Shown here piece by piece: positions 9,277 to 19,131 of a DNA stretch of 64,000 nucleotides. The stretch's first letter is position 1. Each line of letters begins with the position of its first letter. Origin of the DNA: Rhodococcus sp. KRD197 (GTDB lineage Bacteria > Actinomycetota > Actinomycetes > Mycobacteriales > Mycobacteriaceae); the NCBI RefSeq assembly GCF_017168235.1, contig NZ_JABFAO010000001.1, forward strand, positions 332,048-396,047, written 5' to 3'. Under the pieces are notes generated by a model. That model was not told where the DNA came from. It was given only the letters and a program-made list of their open reading frames with translations, and did no database searches. A program made the position numbers and the translations under genes.

Positions 9277-12200
9277 GTGGCCGATCAAGCCCCGCCAGAA
9301 GATGTACAGAATTCGAACACGGGAAGTCCAGCAGGCGGCGACACCGCGTCTGCCGGTGAAACACCCACGTTCCCCAACCGTCTGCGTGTGCACGCGCTGG
9401 CAAAGATCATCGGTGTCACCAGCAAGCAGGTTCTCGCGAAGCTGAGCGAACTCGGCATCGAGGCGCGCAGCGCGCAGTCCAGCCTCGGCCGCGACGACGC
9501 ACAGACGGTGCACTCGTCCTTCACCGCACCGGGCACATCCGTTCCCGACGTCCCTGTTGCGGTCACCCCGGACGTGGCGGACGAGCAGCCTCCCGCTCCC
9601 GATCAGGCTCCCGTTCCCGATCAGACTGCCGACCAACGTGCGGAGACACTGTTCTCCAGAACACCGGAACCGTTGAGCACCGATACGGATCCCGAGTCGG
9701 CACAGACTCGGCCATCGATCGCGACCCCGCTCTTTCTGCAGCCCGAGGTTGCGGCCGAGCCGCCTCGCGCGCGCAGGCGCAGCCGCAAAGCTGCCGGCCC
9801 AGCCGAGGAGGCGGCGTCCGAGCGCACTCAGCCGACCGATCCCACCGCGACAACCCAGGCGACAGTCACCGACGCGGTCGAGTCCCCGGTGGTCGAGTCC
9901 CCGGTGGCCCTGGTCGACACAGCCGAGAAGACGGAAACCGGTGGCGGCAACGACACCGACGAGGCCGGTACGTCACCGGGCTCGGACGACGACGACCAGT
10001 CGCAGCCGAGGCGTCGCAGGCGTGGGCGCCGCGGTCGCGGGCGTGGACGTGGTGACCAGTCCGGCGAGGACAACTCGGGCGAGGAGAACGCGGGCGAGGA
10101 TGCCGACGAGTCCACCGCTCGAGACACCGACTCGGACTTCGAGGACACGGACTCGGCGTCCGAGGGTACGGACTCGACCTCCGAGGACGCGGAGTCCGGT
10201 GAGGACGACAAGCCGACCGGTGAGCGTCGATCGCGTCGTCGCAGTCGTTCGCGCGGGGGAGCCAAGGCCGCCGACGCCACCGAGGACGCCGACGCGAGCG
10301 CAACGACCGATTCATCGGAATCGGACAGCGACCAGGACGAGTCCGCGGCAGAGGATTCTTCTGCCGATGCCTCTGCAGAAGACTCGGACGACGATCAGGA
10401 CGGTTCCGACGGCTCGAGCCGTCGTCGCCGTCGTCGCCGTCGTCGGCGCAGCTCCGGTGAATCCTCCTCGGATGGTGCCGCCTCCGAGGACGATCCCCCC
10501 AATACCGTCGTGCACGAGCGCGAACCGCGGAACAAGTCGCGCGGCAGTGGCAGTGGCAGTGGCAGTGGCAGTGGCAAGGACGAGGTTCAGGGCATCACCG
10601 GCTCGACCCGTCTCGAAGCCAAGCGGCAGCGACGTCGGGACGGCCGCGACGCAGGGCGCAGGCGTCCACCGATTCTGACCGAATCCGAGTTCCTGGCACG
10701 GCGCGAATCCGTCGACCGCGTGATGGTCGTTCGCGAGAAGTCGCTCCCGGACCACGGCGACACCACGCAGGTCGCAGTGCTCGAAGACGGTGTTCTGGTG
10801 GAGCACTTCGTCACGAGCAGCGCCTCTGCGTCGATGGTCGGCAATGTCTACCTCGGACGCGTGCAGAACGTTCTGCCCAGCATGGAGGCAGCGTTCATCG
10901 ACATCGGTCGCGGTCGAAACGGTGTGCTCTACGCCGGTGAAGTGAACTGGGATGCGGCAGGTCTGGGCGGCAACTCGCGCAAGATCGAGCAGGCACTCAA
11001 GCCAGGCGATCAGGTACTGGTCCAGGTCAGCAAGGACCCGGTCGGTCACAAGGGTGCCCGCCTGACAACGCAGCTCTCGCTCGCCGGCCGCTACCTCGTC
11101 TACGTTCCCGGCGGAAGTTCGACGGGGATCAGCCGCAAGCTACCCGACACCGAACGCAAACGACTCAAGGAAATCCTCCGCGACATCGTGCCCGCCGAGG
11201 CCGGTGTCATCATCCGAACGGCCGCCGAAGGTGTCAGTGAGGAAGAGCTTGCACGGGATGTCTCGCGGCTGCAATCTCAGTGGGCGACGATCGAGGAAGC
11301 GTCCGCGAAGGCCGAATCGGGCAAGGGCAGCCAGCCGCAGACGCTCTACGAGGAGCCAGACCTGCTGGTCAAGGTCATCCGCGACTTGTTCAACGAGGAT
11401 TTCGTCAAACTCGTCATCGAGGGCGAGAAGGCCTGGACCACCACGTCGAACTACATCGAGTCGGTCGCGGCCGACATGTTGTCGAAGCTCGAGCGGCACG
11501 AAGCGGAGCCGGGTCGGCCGGACGTGTTCGAGGCACACCGCATCGACGAACAACTCGCCAAGGCACTCGACCGCAAGGTCTGGCTGCCGTCGGGCGGCAC
11601 CCTGGTGATCGACCGCACCGAGGCGATGACCGTCGTCGACGTGAACACCGGGAAGTTCACCGGTTCCGGTGGCAACCTCGAGGAGACGGTGACGCGCAAC
11701 AATCTCGAAGCTGCCGAGGAAGTCGTTCGGCAGATGCGTCTGCGCGATATCGGCGGCATGATCGTCGTCGACTTCATCGACATGGTGCTCGAGCAGAATC
11801 GCGATCTCGTACTGCGTCGGCTCACCGAGGCTCTCGGGCGCGACCGCACCCGGCACCAGGTCTCCGAGGTCACCTCGCTCGGTCTGGTGCAGATGACTCG
11901 TAAGAAGCTCGGAACTGGACTGGTCGAGGCGTTTTCCACCACGTGTGAGCACTGCCAGGGCCGGGGCATCCACGTTCATCCGTTCCCGGTCGAGACCAAG
12001 CCGGACGACGGCTCGCGGTCGGGCCCAGCGCGGGGTGAGTCGGGCGCGCCACGTAAGCGTCGCGGACGTGACAAGTCGGACAATGTGAATTCGACTTCGA
12101 CAGTGGCCGAAACTCACGAGCCCGTGGTGGATCCGTCCATCAAACGTGCGCATCCGGTCGCACTCGCCATGGCGGCGCATCACGACGAGGTCGTCGACGA

Positions 12201-12840
12201 TGTCACGCCCGCCGATGTCGTAGACACCATGCCGCAGGACGGGGTGCCGCAGGACGGTCCTGCTTCCGACGGAAGCGGGGCAGTCGAGGCGAGTACCCGG
12301 GTCATCGACGCAGCCGAGGTCGCGGCAGCCGTGGGTGACGCGGACCCGACCCCGGTCGAAGAAGTCCGGACGCCGAGCCGCCGCGTGCGTCGCAAGGCAT
12401 CGCGGCCCACGACCTCGCCGTCTGTGGAACCCGAGCCCAGTTCGGGAGACGAGAGCAGCCCCGGCGAGGTTGCTCCCGAGTCGGAACCGGCACCCGAGCC
12501 GCAGCCGACACCCGAGCCGGCAGCGGCACCGGAGCCGGAGCCGGAGACGGCCGAGGACGCCGTTCCTGTGGTGAAGGCCCGTCGTACCCGCCGCGTTGCC
12601 CGCAAGGCTGCGGCGCCTACTGCGGATACCCCGGATGCGGCTGCGGTGTTCGTCATCCCGGCGTCCTCGGACGGCGGGGGTGAGCCCGAGGAGTCGGGTC
12701 CGCCACCAGTCACGGCACCGGCGTTTGCGCAGGTCGATCCCCAGGTTGATGCCCCCGCGGTCGAACAGGAAGTCCCGGTCGGCAAGCCGCGTCGTCGGCG
12801 TGCGGCGGCGCGACCGGCTGGGCCGCCGGTCGACGCATAG
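9277..12840 (+). CDS. rne: ribonuclease E/G
   Basis: A 1187-residue endoribonuclease for mRNA decay and rRNA processing. Order: an N-terminal motif resembling the IF2 N-terminal module (RVHALAKIIGVTSKQVLAKL), a long acidic and Arg-rich disordered stretch, an S1 domain from about residue 500 (GNVYLGRVQNVLPSMEAAFI), the catalytic DNase I-like part with both metal-ligand segments (VVDVNTGKFTGSGG, IVVDFIDM), the Zn-link Cys pair (TTCEHCQGRG), and a C-terminal Pro/Glu/Arg-rich tail. The disordered parts contain runs of Arg and a six-base repeat coding (GlySer)n near 10542-10577. GTG at 9277 was chosen for its GAGGAG ribosome site seven bases upstream. The two-tailed architecture is typical of actinobacterial RNase E. 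Confidence 0.95.
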   Translation: MADQAPPEDVQNSNTGSPAGGDTASAGETPTFPNRLRVHALAKIIGVTSKQVLAKLSELGIEARSAQSSLGRDDAQTVHSSFTAPGTSVPDVPVAVTPDVADEQPPAPDQAPVPDQTADQRAETLFSRTPEPLSTDTDPESAQTRPSIATPLFLQPEVAAEPPRARRRSRKAAGPAEEAASERTQPTDPTATTQATVTDAVESPVVESPVALVDTAEKTETGGGNDTDEAGTSPGSDDDDQSQPRRRRRGRRGRGRGRGDQSGEDNSGEENAGEDADESTARDTDSDFEDTDSASEGTDSTSEDAESGEDDKPTGERRSRRRSRSRGGAKAADATEDADASATTDSSESDSDQDESAAEDSSADASAEDSDDDQDGSDGSSRRRRRRRRRRSSGESSSDGAASEDDPPNTVVHEREPRNKSRGSGSGSGSGSGKDEVQGITGSTRLEAKRQRRRDGRDAGRRRPPILTESEFLARRESVDRVMVVREKSLPDHGDTTQVAVLEDGVLVEHFVTSSASASMVGNVYLGRVQNVLPSMEAAFIDIGRGRNGVLYAGEVNWDAAGLGGNSRKIEQALKPGDQVLVQVSKDPVGHKGARLTTQLSLAGRYLVYVPGGSSTGISRKLPDTERKRLKEILRDIVPAEAGVIIRTAAEGVSEEELARDVSRLQSQWATIEEASAKAESGKGSQPQTLYEEPDLLVKVIRDLFNEDFVKLVIEGEKAWTTTSNYIESVAADMLSKLERHEAEPGRPDVFEAHRIDEQLAKALDRKVWLPSGGTLVIDRTEAMTVVDVNTGKFTGSGGNLEETVTRNNLEAAEEVVRQMRLRDIGGMIVVDFIDMVLEQNRDLVLRRLTEALGRDRTRHQVSEVTSLGLVQMTRKKLGTGLVEAFSTTCEHCQGRGIHVHPFPVETKPDDGSRSGPARGESGAPRKRRGRDKSDNVNSTSTVAETHEPVVDPSIKRAHPVALAMAAHHDEVVDDVTPADVVDTMPQDGVPQDGPASDGSGAVEASTRVIDAAEVAAAVGDADPTPVEEVRTPSRRVRRKASRPTTSPSVEPEPSSGDESSPGEVAPESEPAPEPQPTPEPAAAPEPEPETAEDAVPVVKARRTRRVARKAAAPTADTPDAAAVFVIPASSDGGGEPEESGPPPVTAPAFAQVDPQVDAPAVEQEVPVGKPRRRRAAARPAGPPVDA

Positions 12841-12847
12841 GGCGCAG

Positions 12848-12880
12848 CAGACGGGCGGTTTGACCACGGCCGCCCGTCTG
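12848..12880 (+). terminator. hairpin terminator after rne
   Basis: A perfect 11-bp stem, cagacgggcgg / ccgcccgtctg, with an 11-base loop, sits seven bases past the rne stop. There is no T-run. The following bases up to 13055 should hold the rplU promoter and leader. Confidence 0.6.
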
Positions 12881-13055
12881 CCGTAACCTTGATAAGTCGC
12901 TTCCGGTGACACTGTTCTGCTGTGCCTAGACGCACATGGCCGCTTGCGGCCCGAGCGGACGCATCTACCCGGAAGCAAGAAACAAGCTAGATCAGACCAG
13001 TCGTGTTGCCATGGGCAGCGCGAGCAAGTTCGAAGAAGCAAGGGGTAGCCCTCCG

Positions 13056-13367
13056 ATGGCAACGTACGCGATCGTCAAGACCGGCGGAAAGCAGTACAAG
13101 GTCGCTGTTGGTGACCTCGTCAAGGTCGAGAAGATCGAGGGAGCGCCCGGCACTGCTGTCTCGCTTGCTCCGGTCCTCGTCGTTGACGGATCCGATCTGA
13201 CCACCGACGCCGACAAGCTGGCGAAGATCTCGGTCACCGGTGAGGTCGTCGAGCACACCAAGGGTCCGAAGATCCGCATCCACAAGTTCAAGAACAAGAC
13301 CGGCTACCACAAGCGCCAGGGACACAGGCAGAAGCTGACTGTCCTCAAGGTCACCGGTATCAAGTAA
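13056..13367 (+). CDS. rplU: 50S ribosomal protein L21
   Basis: A 103-residue ribosomal protein bL21 ([20 protein letters not shown] start; [14 protein letters not shown] end), a component of the large subunit that contacts 23S rRNA. The frame is open upstream to 12936, but L21 homologs start at this ATG. It is followed by rpmA and obg in the standard rplU-rpmA-obg order. Confidence 0.98.
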   Translation: MATYAIVKTGGKQYKVAVGDLVKVEKIEGAPGTAVSLAPVLVVDGSDLTTDADKLAKISVTGEVVEHTKGPKIRIHKFKNKTGYHKRQGHRQKLTVLKVTGIK

Positions 13368-13445
13368 CCAGGACTTTCGCAGGTAGTCGGCCTGAGTGGG
13401 TCGGCGTTCTTCTCTCAAACACCTCACCCGAGGAGGGTATGCAAC

Positions 13446-13709
13446 ATGGCACACAAGAAGGGTGCATCGAGCTCCCGTAACGGTCGCGACTCGAATGCTC
13501 AGCGCCTCGGCGTCAAGCGATTCGGCGGCCAGACCGTCAGCGCAGGCGAGATCCTGGTTCGTCAGCGCGGAACGCACTTCCACCCCGGCGTCAACGTCGG
13601 CCGTGGCGGCGACGACACGCTGTTCGCGCTCTCTGCCGGTGCAGTCGAGTTCGGCGCAAAGCGTGGACGCAAGACCGTGAACATCGTTCCGGTCGCAGTA
13701 GAGGCCTAG
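13446..13709 (+). CDS. rpmA: 50S ribosomal protein L27
   Basis: An 87-residue bL27 with the hallmark N-terminus [16 protein letters not shown] and the GGQ-like [20 protein letters not shown] motif; its N-terminal tail reaches the peptidyl transferase centre. GAGGAGGG lies 10 bases before the ATG. It is 78 bases after rplU, presumably in one operon. Confidence 0.98.
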   Translation: MAHKKGASSSRNGRDSNAQRLGVKRFGGQTVSAGEILVRQRGTHFHPGVNVGRGGDDTLFALSAGAVEFGAKRGRKTVNIVPVAVEA

Positions 13710-13784
13710 TCCGAAGCTGCATCATCTGCGACGGCAGACCCCCGGAAACCTCTGGGAGTCGCTGAAGCGCCCAAAGCGAGTCGT

Positions 13785-13821
13785 CAAGGGCGGACCAGGG
13801 TCACCACCCGGTCCGCCCTTG
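13785..13821 (+). terminator. intrinsic terminator after rpmA
   Basis: A perfect 12-bp stem (caagggcggacc / ggtccgcccttg) with a 13-base loop is followed by atgcgtttt. It separates the rplU-rpmA unit from obg, 63 bases before the obg ATG. Confidence 0.72.
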
Positions 13822-13883
13822 ATGCGTTTTGGCACCGAACACATTCGATCGAGTACTCGATCGAGAAAGGATCGAAGGCAGCT

Positions 13884-15332
13884 ATGTCGCGATTCATCGA
13901 CCGCGTGGTCTTGCACGTGACCGCAGGCAAAGGTGGCAACGGCTGCTCTTCCGTCCATCGTGAGAAGTTCAAGCCGCTCGGCGGACCGGACGGCGGCAAC
14001 GGTGGCCGTGGCGGTGACGTCGTGTTCGTCGTCGACCGCAGTGTTCACACGCTCCTCGACTTCCACTTCCAGTCCCATGCCAAGGCCACCAACGGAACCC
14101 AGGGGATGGGCAGCAACCGTGAGGGCGCCAACGGTGAGGATCTGATACTCCGGGTCCCCGACGGCACCGTCGTACTCGACAAGGACGGACGCATCCTCGC
14201 CGACATGGTGGGGGAGGGCACGCGTTTCGACGCCGCCCCCGGTGGTCGCGGCGGACTCGGCAACGCCGCATTGGCGTCGAAGGCCCGCAAGGCCCCTGGC
14301 TTCGCCCTGCTCGGTGAAGATGGCGTCGAGCGTGACCTGGTCCTCGAACTCAAATCCGTTGCCGATGTCGGACTCGTCGGATTCCCCTCCGCCGGAAAGT
14401 CCTCGCTCGTATCGGTGCTCTCGGCAGCAAAACCAAAGATTGCCGACTACCCGTTCACTACACTCGTCCCCAATCTGGGTGTTGTGTCCAGTGGTGACAC
14501 CACATTCACCGTCGCCGATGTGCCCGGTCTGATCCCCGGTGCCAGCGACGGCCGCGGACTCGGTCTCGAGTTTCTTCGCCATCTCGAGCGTTGCGCGGTA
14601 CTGGCGCACGTCGTGGACTGCGCGACACTCGATCCCGGGCGCGACCCGGTTTCGGATGTCGATGCACTCGAAGCCGAACTCTCGGCCTACAAACCGGCAT
14701 TGTCGGGCGATGCAAGCCTCGGTGATCTCGCGGATCGCCCACGGATCGTCGTGCTGAACAAGGCAGACGTCCCCGAGGCAGCGGAACTGGCCGAGATGGT
14801 GACCCCGGACTTTCAGGCGCGAGGATGGCCCGTCTTCACTATCTCCGCCGTCAGCCGAGAAGGCCTCAAGCCGCTGATTTTCGCGCTGGCGAAAATGGTC
14901 GAGGATTACCGTGTTGCGCACCCGCCTGCCGAGCCGCGTCGACCGGTGCTGCGGCCGATTGCGCGCAACGAGGAGGGATTCGAGGTCATCAAGGATCCCC
15001 ATATACCGGGTGGATTCATCGTTCGCGGAACGCGCCCGGAACGGTGGGTTGCTCAGACTCAGTTCAGCAACGACGAAGCTGTCGGCTACTTGGCCGACAG
15101 ACTGGCCCGACTCGGCGTCGAGGATGCGTTGATCAAGCAGGGCGCAGTACCCGGTGCCTCCGTCACGATCGGTGACGTCTCGTTCGACTGGGAACCTCAG
15201 ACCCCTGCCGGTGTCGAGGTGACCATGACCGGGCGTGGCAGCGACGCACGGCTCGATCAGGTCGAACGTATCGGCGCCGACGAACGCAAGCATGCTCGTC
15301 GGGTCCGGCGCGGACTCGACACCGAAGAGTGA
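13884..15332 (+). CDS. obg: GTPase Obg/CgtA
   Basis: A 482-residue Obg GTPase, involved in 50S assembly and stress control. The Gly-rich Obg fold is at the N-terminus ([28 protein letters not shown], shown in part). The G domain has [10 protein letters not shown] (P-loop), DVPGLIPGA (G3) and VLNKADVP (G4). The C-terminal OCT domain ends in [11 protein letters not shown]. Length is normal. The gene lies 6 bases before the proB reading frame, so obg-proB are probably one transcript, as in mycobacteria. Confidence 0.98.
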   Translation: MSRFIDRVVLHVTAGKGGNGCSSVHREKFKPLGGPDGGNGGRGGDVVFVVDRSVHTLLDFHFQSHAKATNGTQGMGSNREGANGEDLILRVPDGTVVLDKDGRILADMVGEGTRFDAAPGGRGGLGNAALASKARKAPGFALLGEDGVERDLVLELKSVADVGLVGFPSAGKSSLVSVLSAAKPKIADYPFTTLVPNLGVVSSGDTTFTVADVPGLIPGASDGRGLGLEFLRHLERCAVLAHVVDCATLDPGRDPVSDVDALEAELSAYKPALSGDASLGDLADRPRIVVLNKADVPEAAELAEMVTPDFQARGWPVFTISAVSREGLKPLIFALAKMVEDYRVAHPPAEPRRPVLRPIARNEEGFEVIKDPHIPGGFIVRGTRPERWVAQTQFSNDEAVGYLADRLARLGVEDALIKQGAVPGASVTIGDVSFDWEPQTPAGVEVTMTGRGSDARLDQVERIGADERKHARRVRRGLDTEE

Positions 15333-15338
15333 GGGAAC

Positions 15339-16475
15339 GTGTCGGCTGAATCCGGCTCTGTCGCAATGACTTCGGCGACGCGATCGAAAGTTGCCGAAGC
15401 GCGTCGAATCGTGGTCAAGATCGGGTCCTCGGCGCTGACATCGCTTGTCGGTGGGCTCGACGTCGACCGGCTCGATCTGCTGGCCGACGCCGTGGAAGCA
15501 CGGATGCGCGCGGGCACCGATGTCGTCGTAGTCTCGTCGGGGGCCATCGGCGCGGGGATCGCACCGCTGGGGCTGACCAAGCGGCCGCGAGACCTTGCGA
15601 CGAAGCAGGCCGCAGCCAGCGTCGGGCAACTTGCACTTGCGCACGCATGGGGCACATCGTTCGCGCGGTACGACCGTACCGTCGGGCAGGTGTTGCTCAC
15701 CGCCGAGGACATCGCGCGGCGCACCAATCATCGCAATGCTCAACGCACCCTCGATCGGTTGCGGTCACTGGGGGCAGTGGCCGTCGTCAACGAGAACGAC
15801 ACTGTGGCAACGGCGGAGATTCGATTCGGCGACAACGATCGGCTCGCAGCGCTCGTCGCGCATCTCGTCGGCGCCGACGCATTGGTGCTGCTCTCGGATG
15901 TGGACGGGCTCTACGACGGCGACCCGCGAAAGGGAAACGCGACACTGATCCCCGAGGTCGAGAGCCCCGAGGACCTCGACGGTGTGGTCGCGGGATCCGG
16001 GGGAGCGCTCGGAACGGGCGGAATGGCATCGAAGCTTTCTGCGGCTCGCCTGGCAGCGGATGCTGGTGTACCGGTGTTGCTCGCCGCCGCGGCCGATGTG
16101 CAAGCAGCCCTGACGGACGCTGGAGTAGGCACCGCCTTCGCCGCACGCCCAACGCGTTTGTCGGCGCGCAAATTCTGGGTACGTCATGCCGCCGACGTGC
16201 AGGGCGACCTGCATCTCGACGCCGGTGCTGTGGGCGCCGTGGTGAACAGGCGTCGATCGTTGCTCTCTGCAGGGGTCACCGGCGTCAGCGGACGCTTCTA
16301 CGGCGGTGACGTCGTAGCGTTGCGTGCACCCGATGGTGAAGTCGTCGCTCGTGGCGTGGTCGCGTTCGACGCGGCCGAGTTGACGGGGATGCTCGGAAAG
16401 TCTCGTGGCGACCTCTCACAGGAGCTGCAACGACCTGTGGTGCATGCCGACGACCTGGTGCCCGTCACCCCGTAG
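15339..16475 (+). CDS. proB: glutamate 5-kinase
   Basis: A 378-residue enzyme for the first step of proline synthesis (L-glutamate to glutamyl-5-phosphate). The amino-acid kinase domain shows [38 protein letters not shown] and LLSDVDGLY; a C-terminal PUA domain follows ([21 protein letters not shown] onward). Start is GTG 15339 or ATG 15366; homologs fit either. Its partner proA lies 21 kb away at 37729, with accessory genes between. It converges on the sirtuin gene with a one-base gap. Confidence 0.97.
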   Translation: MSAESGSVAMTSATRSKVAEARRIVVKIGSSALTSLVGGLDVDRLDLLADAVEARMRAGTDVVVVSSGAIGAGIAPLGLTKRPRDLATKQAAASVGQLALAHAWGTSFARYDRTVGQVLLTAEDIARRTNHRNAQRTLDRLRSLGAVAVVNENDTVATAEIRFGDNDRLAALVAHLVGADALVLLSDVDGLYDGDPRKGNATLIPEVESPEDLDGVVAGSGGALGTGGMASKLSAARLAADAGVPVLLAAAADVQAALTDAGVGTAFAARPTRLSARKFWVRHAADVQGDLHLDAGAVGAVVNRRRSLLSAGVTGVSGRFYGGDVVALRAPDGEVVARGVVAFDAAELTGMLGKSRGDLSQELQRPVVHADDLVPVTP

Positions 16476-16476
16476 T

Positions 16477-17319
16477 TCACTCCCGGTGGATCGAGGGAAG
16501 CGCGTCGACGAGTGCGGTCAGCGTTTCCGAGCAGCCGTCGTGGCTGATGGCCGATGCGAACTGGTCGCCCCTGGTGGCCCCGCGGTTGACGATGACAATC
16601 GGTATCGAAGCTTTCGCGGCGCGTCGAACGAAGCGCAGTCCGGACATGACGGTCAGCGATGAGCCGAGCACCATCAGGGCGTCGGCGTTGTCCACCAGAT
16701 CGAATGCCTCGGCCACCCGTGGTTTGGGCACACTCTCGCCGAAGTAGACGATATCGGGCTTGAGTACTCCGCCGCACTGCTCGCAGTCGACCATCCGGAA
16801 GTGCGCGGTGCTGGTGATGACGGCGTCGGCGTCCGGTGCGATCTCGACGCCCTTTGCGGGCGAGACGCTGTCGAGAAAGGCAGGATTGCGTTCGTCCAGA
16901 CGTCGAGCAAGCGTGAATCGCGACACCAACTGTTCGCAACTCAAGCAGCGGACTCGGGCGTACACACCGTGCAGGTCGATGACGCGGCGGCTTCCCGCCT
17001 TGGTGTGCAGCATGTCCACGTTCTGCGTGATGATCCCGGTGACGATGCCGCGCCGTTCCAGTTCCGCAAGCGCACGATGCCCGGCGTTGGGGCGAGCGGC
17101 GTCCATGTGGCGCCACCCGACATGATTGCGGGCCCAGTAGTGGCGGCGGAACTCGTCGTCACCGATGAACTGCTGGTAGGTCATCGGATTGCGCGGTGGT
17201 GAGTCGGGTCCGCGGTAATCGGGAATCCCGGAGTCGGTGGACATCCCGGCTCCCGACACGACGACGATCCGCCGACGCGAGAGCAACTCGACGATGCGGG
17301 GTCGAACACGTGCAGCCAC
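16477..17319 (-). CDS. NAD-dependent protein deacylase, Sir2 family
   Basis: A 280-residue sirtuin that removes acyl groups from lysines using NAD+. The NAD site is VVSGAGMSTDSGIPDYRG, with TQNVDMLHTKAG and the catalytic His in DLHGVYARVRC. A structural Zn site is formed by CLSC and CEQC. VYFGESVP and GSSLTVMSG complete the Rossmann half. It belongs to the bacterial class with long inserts. It lies just downstream of the ectoine operon on the same strand but a strong hairpin separates them. Confidence 0.93.
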   Translation of the reverse strand: MAARVRPRIVELLSRRRIVVVSGAGMSTDSGIPDYRGPDSPPRNPMTYQQFIGDDEFRRHYWARNHVGWRHMDAARPNAGHRALAELERRGIVTGIITQNVDMLHTKAGSRRVIDLHGVYARVRCLSCEQLVSRFTLARRLDERNPAFLDSVSPAKGVEIAPDADAVITSTAHFRMVDCEQCGGVLKPDIVYFGESVPKPRVAEAFDLVDNADALMVLGSSLTVMSGLRFVRRAAKASIPIVIVNRGATRGDQFASAISHDGCSETLTALVDALPSIHRE

Positions 17320-17352
17320 GTAGTCCAGGTTAACTCGCGCCTCGGATACACC

Positions 17353-17395
17353 TCCGCCCCGCTCGGTTCACGAAAGCGTGTCCGAGCGGGGCGGA
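17353..17395 (-). terminator. terminator of the ectABC operon
   Basis: A perfect 14-bp stem (tccgccccgctcgg / ccgagcggggcgga) with a 15-base loop lies 20 bases past the ectC stop, on the ect side of the sirtuin gene. There is no T-run on the minus strand. Confidence 0.62.
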
Positions 17396-17414
17396 ATCGG
17401 TTGAGCGTGGGCTG

Positions 17415-17813
17415 TTAAGCCGGTACCTCCACGAGGGGGTAGACGCCGTGTTCATCGTGTACTTCGCTGCCCACGACCGGCGGATTGAAAACGCACATCA
17501 TGCGCATCTGTGTACGTGGCGCCACGGTGTGGCGCTCATTGCCGTCGAGCAGGTACATCGACCCGGGTCCGATCTCGTACTCTTCCCCGGTTTCGCGGTC
17601 GGTGAGCGTGCCTTCACCTTCGATGAGCCACACGGCTTCGATGTGATTGGCGTAGTGGAAATTGTTCACCGTTCCGGCCTTGATGGTGGTCTCGTGGAAC
17701 GAGAAGCCAACCCGGTCGCCGCCGAGGACGATGCGCTTGCTTCGCCAGCTGCCGTCCTCGCTCTCGATATCGCGCTCGGTGCCGGTGATTTCCTGCGTGC
17801 TACGTACGATCAC
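17415..17813 (-). CDS. ectC: L-ectoine synthase
   Basis: A 132-residue cupin-fold dehydratase that closes the ring of N-gamma-acetyl-2,4-diaminobutyrate to ectoine. It starts MIVRSTQEITGTERDI and has FHYANHIEAVWLIEGEGTLTD and LDGNERHTVAPRTQMRMMC, all typical of EctC. It is the last gene of the ectABC operon, 43 bases after ectB. No ectD hydroxylase follows, so the pathway visible here ends at ectoine. Confidence 0.97.
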   Translation of the reverse strand: MIVRSTQEITGTERDIESEDGSWRSKRIVLGGDRVGFSFHETTIKAGTVNNFHYANHIEAVWLIEGEGTLTDRETGEEYEIGPGSMYLLDGNERHTVAPRTQMRMMCVFNPPVVGSEVHDEHGVYPLVEVPA

Positions 17814-17856
17814 GTCGTTCTCCCTTCAGCTGGCCTGCAGTGCTCGTGTGCGATCT

Positions 17857-19131
17857 TCAGGAGCACACTTTAGCGGTCATGGCCTCGAGAATGTCCAGGC
17901 CACGGTCCAGTTCCTCGACTGTGGTTGTCAACGGCGGCAGCAACTTGACGACCTCGTCGGAGGGGCCGGCCGTCTCCACGAGCAGCGCCTCGTCGTAGCA
18001 GAGTGCGGCGACCTTGCCCGCCTTCTCTGCATCGTCGAACACCAACGCCTGGACCATGCCGCGACCGCGGGTGGAAACGCCGTCGTACTTGGCGCACATC
18101 TTGATGAAGCGGTCTCGGATGTGCTCGCCCTTGGCGATGATCTCCTTCTCGAATGCGTCATCGGTCCAGTAGGTGTCGATGGCGGTCTTCGCGGTGACGA
18201 AGGACGGGTTGAAGCCGCGGAATGTTCCGTTGTGCTCACCGGGTGACCACACGTCGAGTTCCGGCTTGAACAGCGTCAGTGCCATAGGCATGCCGTATCC
18301 ACCGATCGACTTCGACAGTGTGACGATGTCGGGAACGATGCCTGCCTCTTCGAACGAGAAGAACTGGCCGGTGCGTCCACAGCCCATCTGGACGTCGTCG
18401 ACGATCAACAAGATCTCACGGCGCGAGCACAGCTCAGCCAGAGCGCGCAACCATTCGGGACGCGCGACGTTGATGCCGCCCTCACCCTGGATGGTTTCCA
18501 CGATCACTGCGGCGGGGCGATTGAACCCGCTACCCGAGTCGTCGAGCACGCGCTCGAACCACTGGAAGTCCTCTGTCACGCCGCCGAAGTAGTTGTCGTA
18601 CGGCATCGGCGTGGTGTGCACCAACGGAATTCCGGCGCCAGCTCGCTTCATCGAGTTGCCGGTGACCGACAGCGCGCCGAGTGTCATGCCGTGGAATGCG
18701 TTGGTGAAGTTGATGATCGCCTCGCGGCCGGTCACCTTGCGGGCCAGCTTGAGTGCAGCCTCGACAGTGTTGGTACCGGTGGGGCCGGGGAACTGAACCT
18801 TGTAGTTCAGTCCGCGCGGATCGAGGATGTTCTTTTTGAACGACTCCAGGAACTCGCGCTTGGCGACGGTTGCCATATCCAGGCTGTGCGTAACGCCGTC
18901 GCTCTGGATGTAGTCGACGAGGGCATCCTTGAGGATCTGATTGTTGTGCCCGTAGTTCAACGCGCCTGCGCCACCGAAGAAATCGAGGTACTCACGGCCG
19001 TTCTCGTCCACCATGGTCGAGTTCTTCGCGGTCTTGAACACTGCCGGCCACTGGCGGCTGTAGCTGCGGACTGCGGACTCGACGGTCTCGAAGACGTCGG
19101 GCTTGCTTGTGGTGTTCGGTTTCTCGGTCAT
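17857..19131 (-). CDS. ectB: diaminobutyrate-2-oxoglutarate transaminase (internal start within the ectA-ectB frame)
   Basis: From ATG 19131 the frame gives a full-length 424-residue EctB. It is a class III PLP aminotransferase that makes L-2,4-diaminobutyrate from aspartate semialdehyde and glutamate, the entry step to ectoine. Visible motifs are FPGPTGTNTVEAALKLARK, NFTNAFHGMTLGALS, VETIQGEGGIN, IVDDVQMGCGRTG and the PLP-lysine segment VTLSKSIGGYGMPM. AAAGGA stands 11 bases before this ATG, a usable though distant ribosome site. The same residues are also reached by reading through from ectA, so both a fused and a separate product are possible. Confidence 0.88.
   Translation of the reverse strand: MTEKPNTTSKPDVFETVESAVRSYSRQWPAVFKTAKNSTMVDENGREYLDFFGGAGALNYGHNNQILKDALVDYIQSDGVTHSLDMATVAKREFLESFKKNILDPRGLNYKVQFPGPTGTNTVEAALKLARKVTGREAIINFTNAFHGMTLGALSVTGNSMKRAGAGIPLVHTTPMPYDNYFGGVTEDFQWFERVLDDSGSGFNRPAAVIVETIQGEGGINVARPEWLRALAELCSRREILLIVDDVQMGCGRTGQFFSFEEAGIVPDIVTLSKSIGGYGMPMALTLFKPELDVWSPGEHNGTFRGFNPSFVTAKTAIDTYWTDDAFEKEIIAKGEHIRDRFIKMCAKYDGVSTRGRGMVQALVFDDAEKAGKVAALCYDEALLVETAGPSDEVVKLLPPLTTTVEELDRGLDILEAMTAKVCS

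Noticed and set aside
11140-13062. 640-codon open frame on the minus strand over rne
   Set aside because: It is the antisense shadow of the GC-biased rne gene, with Arg-rich low-complexity composition and no domain; rne motifs on the plus strand are unambiguous.
13722-15743. 673-codon open frame on the minus strand over obg and proB
   Set aside because: Covers two certain genes on the other strand and shows no recognisable protein features.
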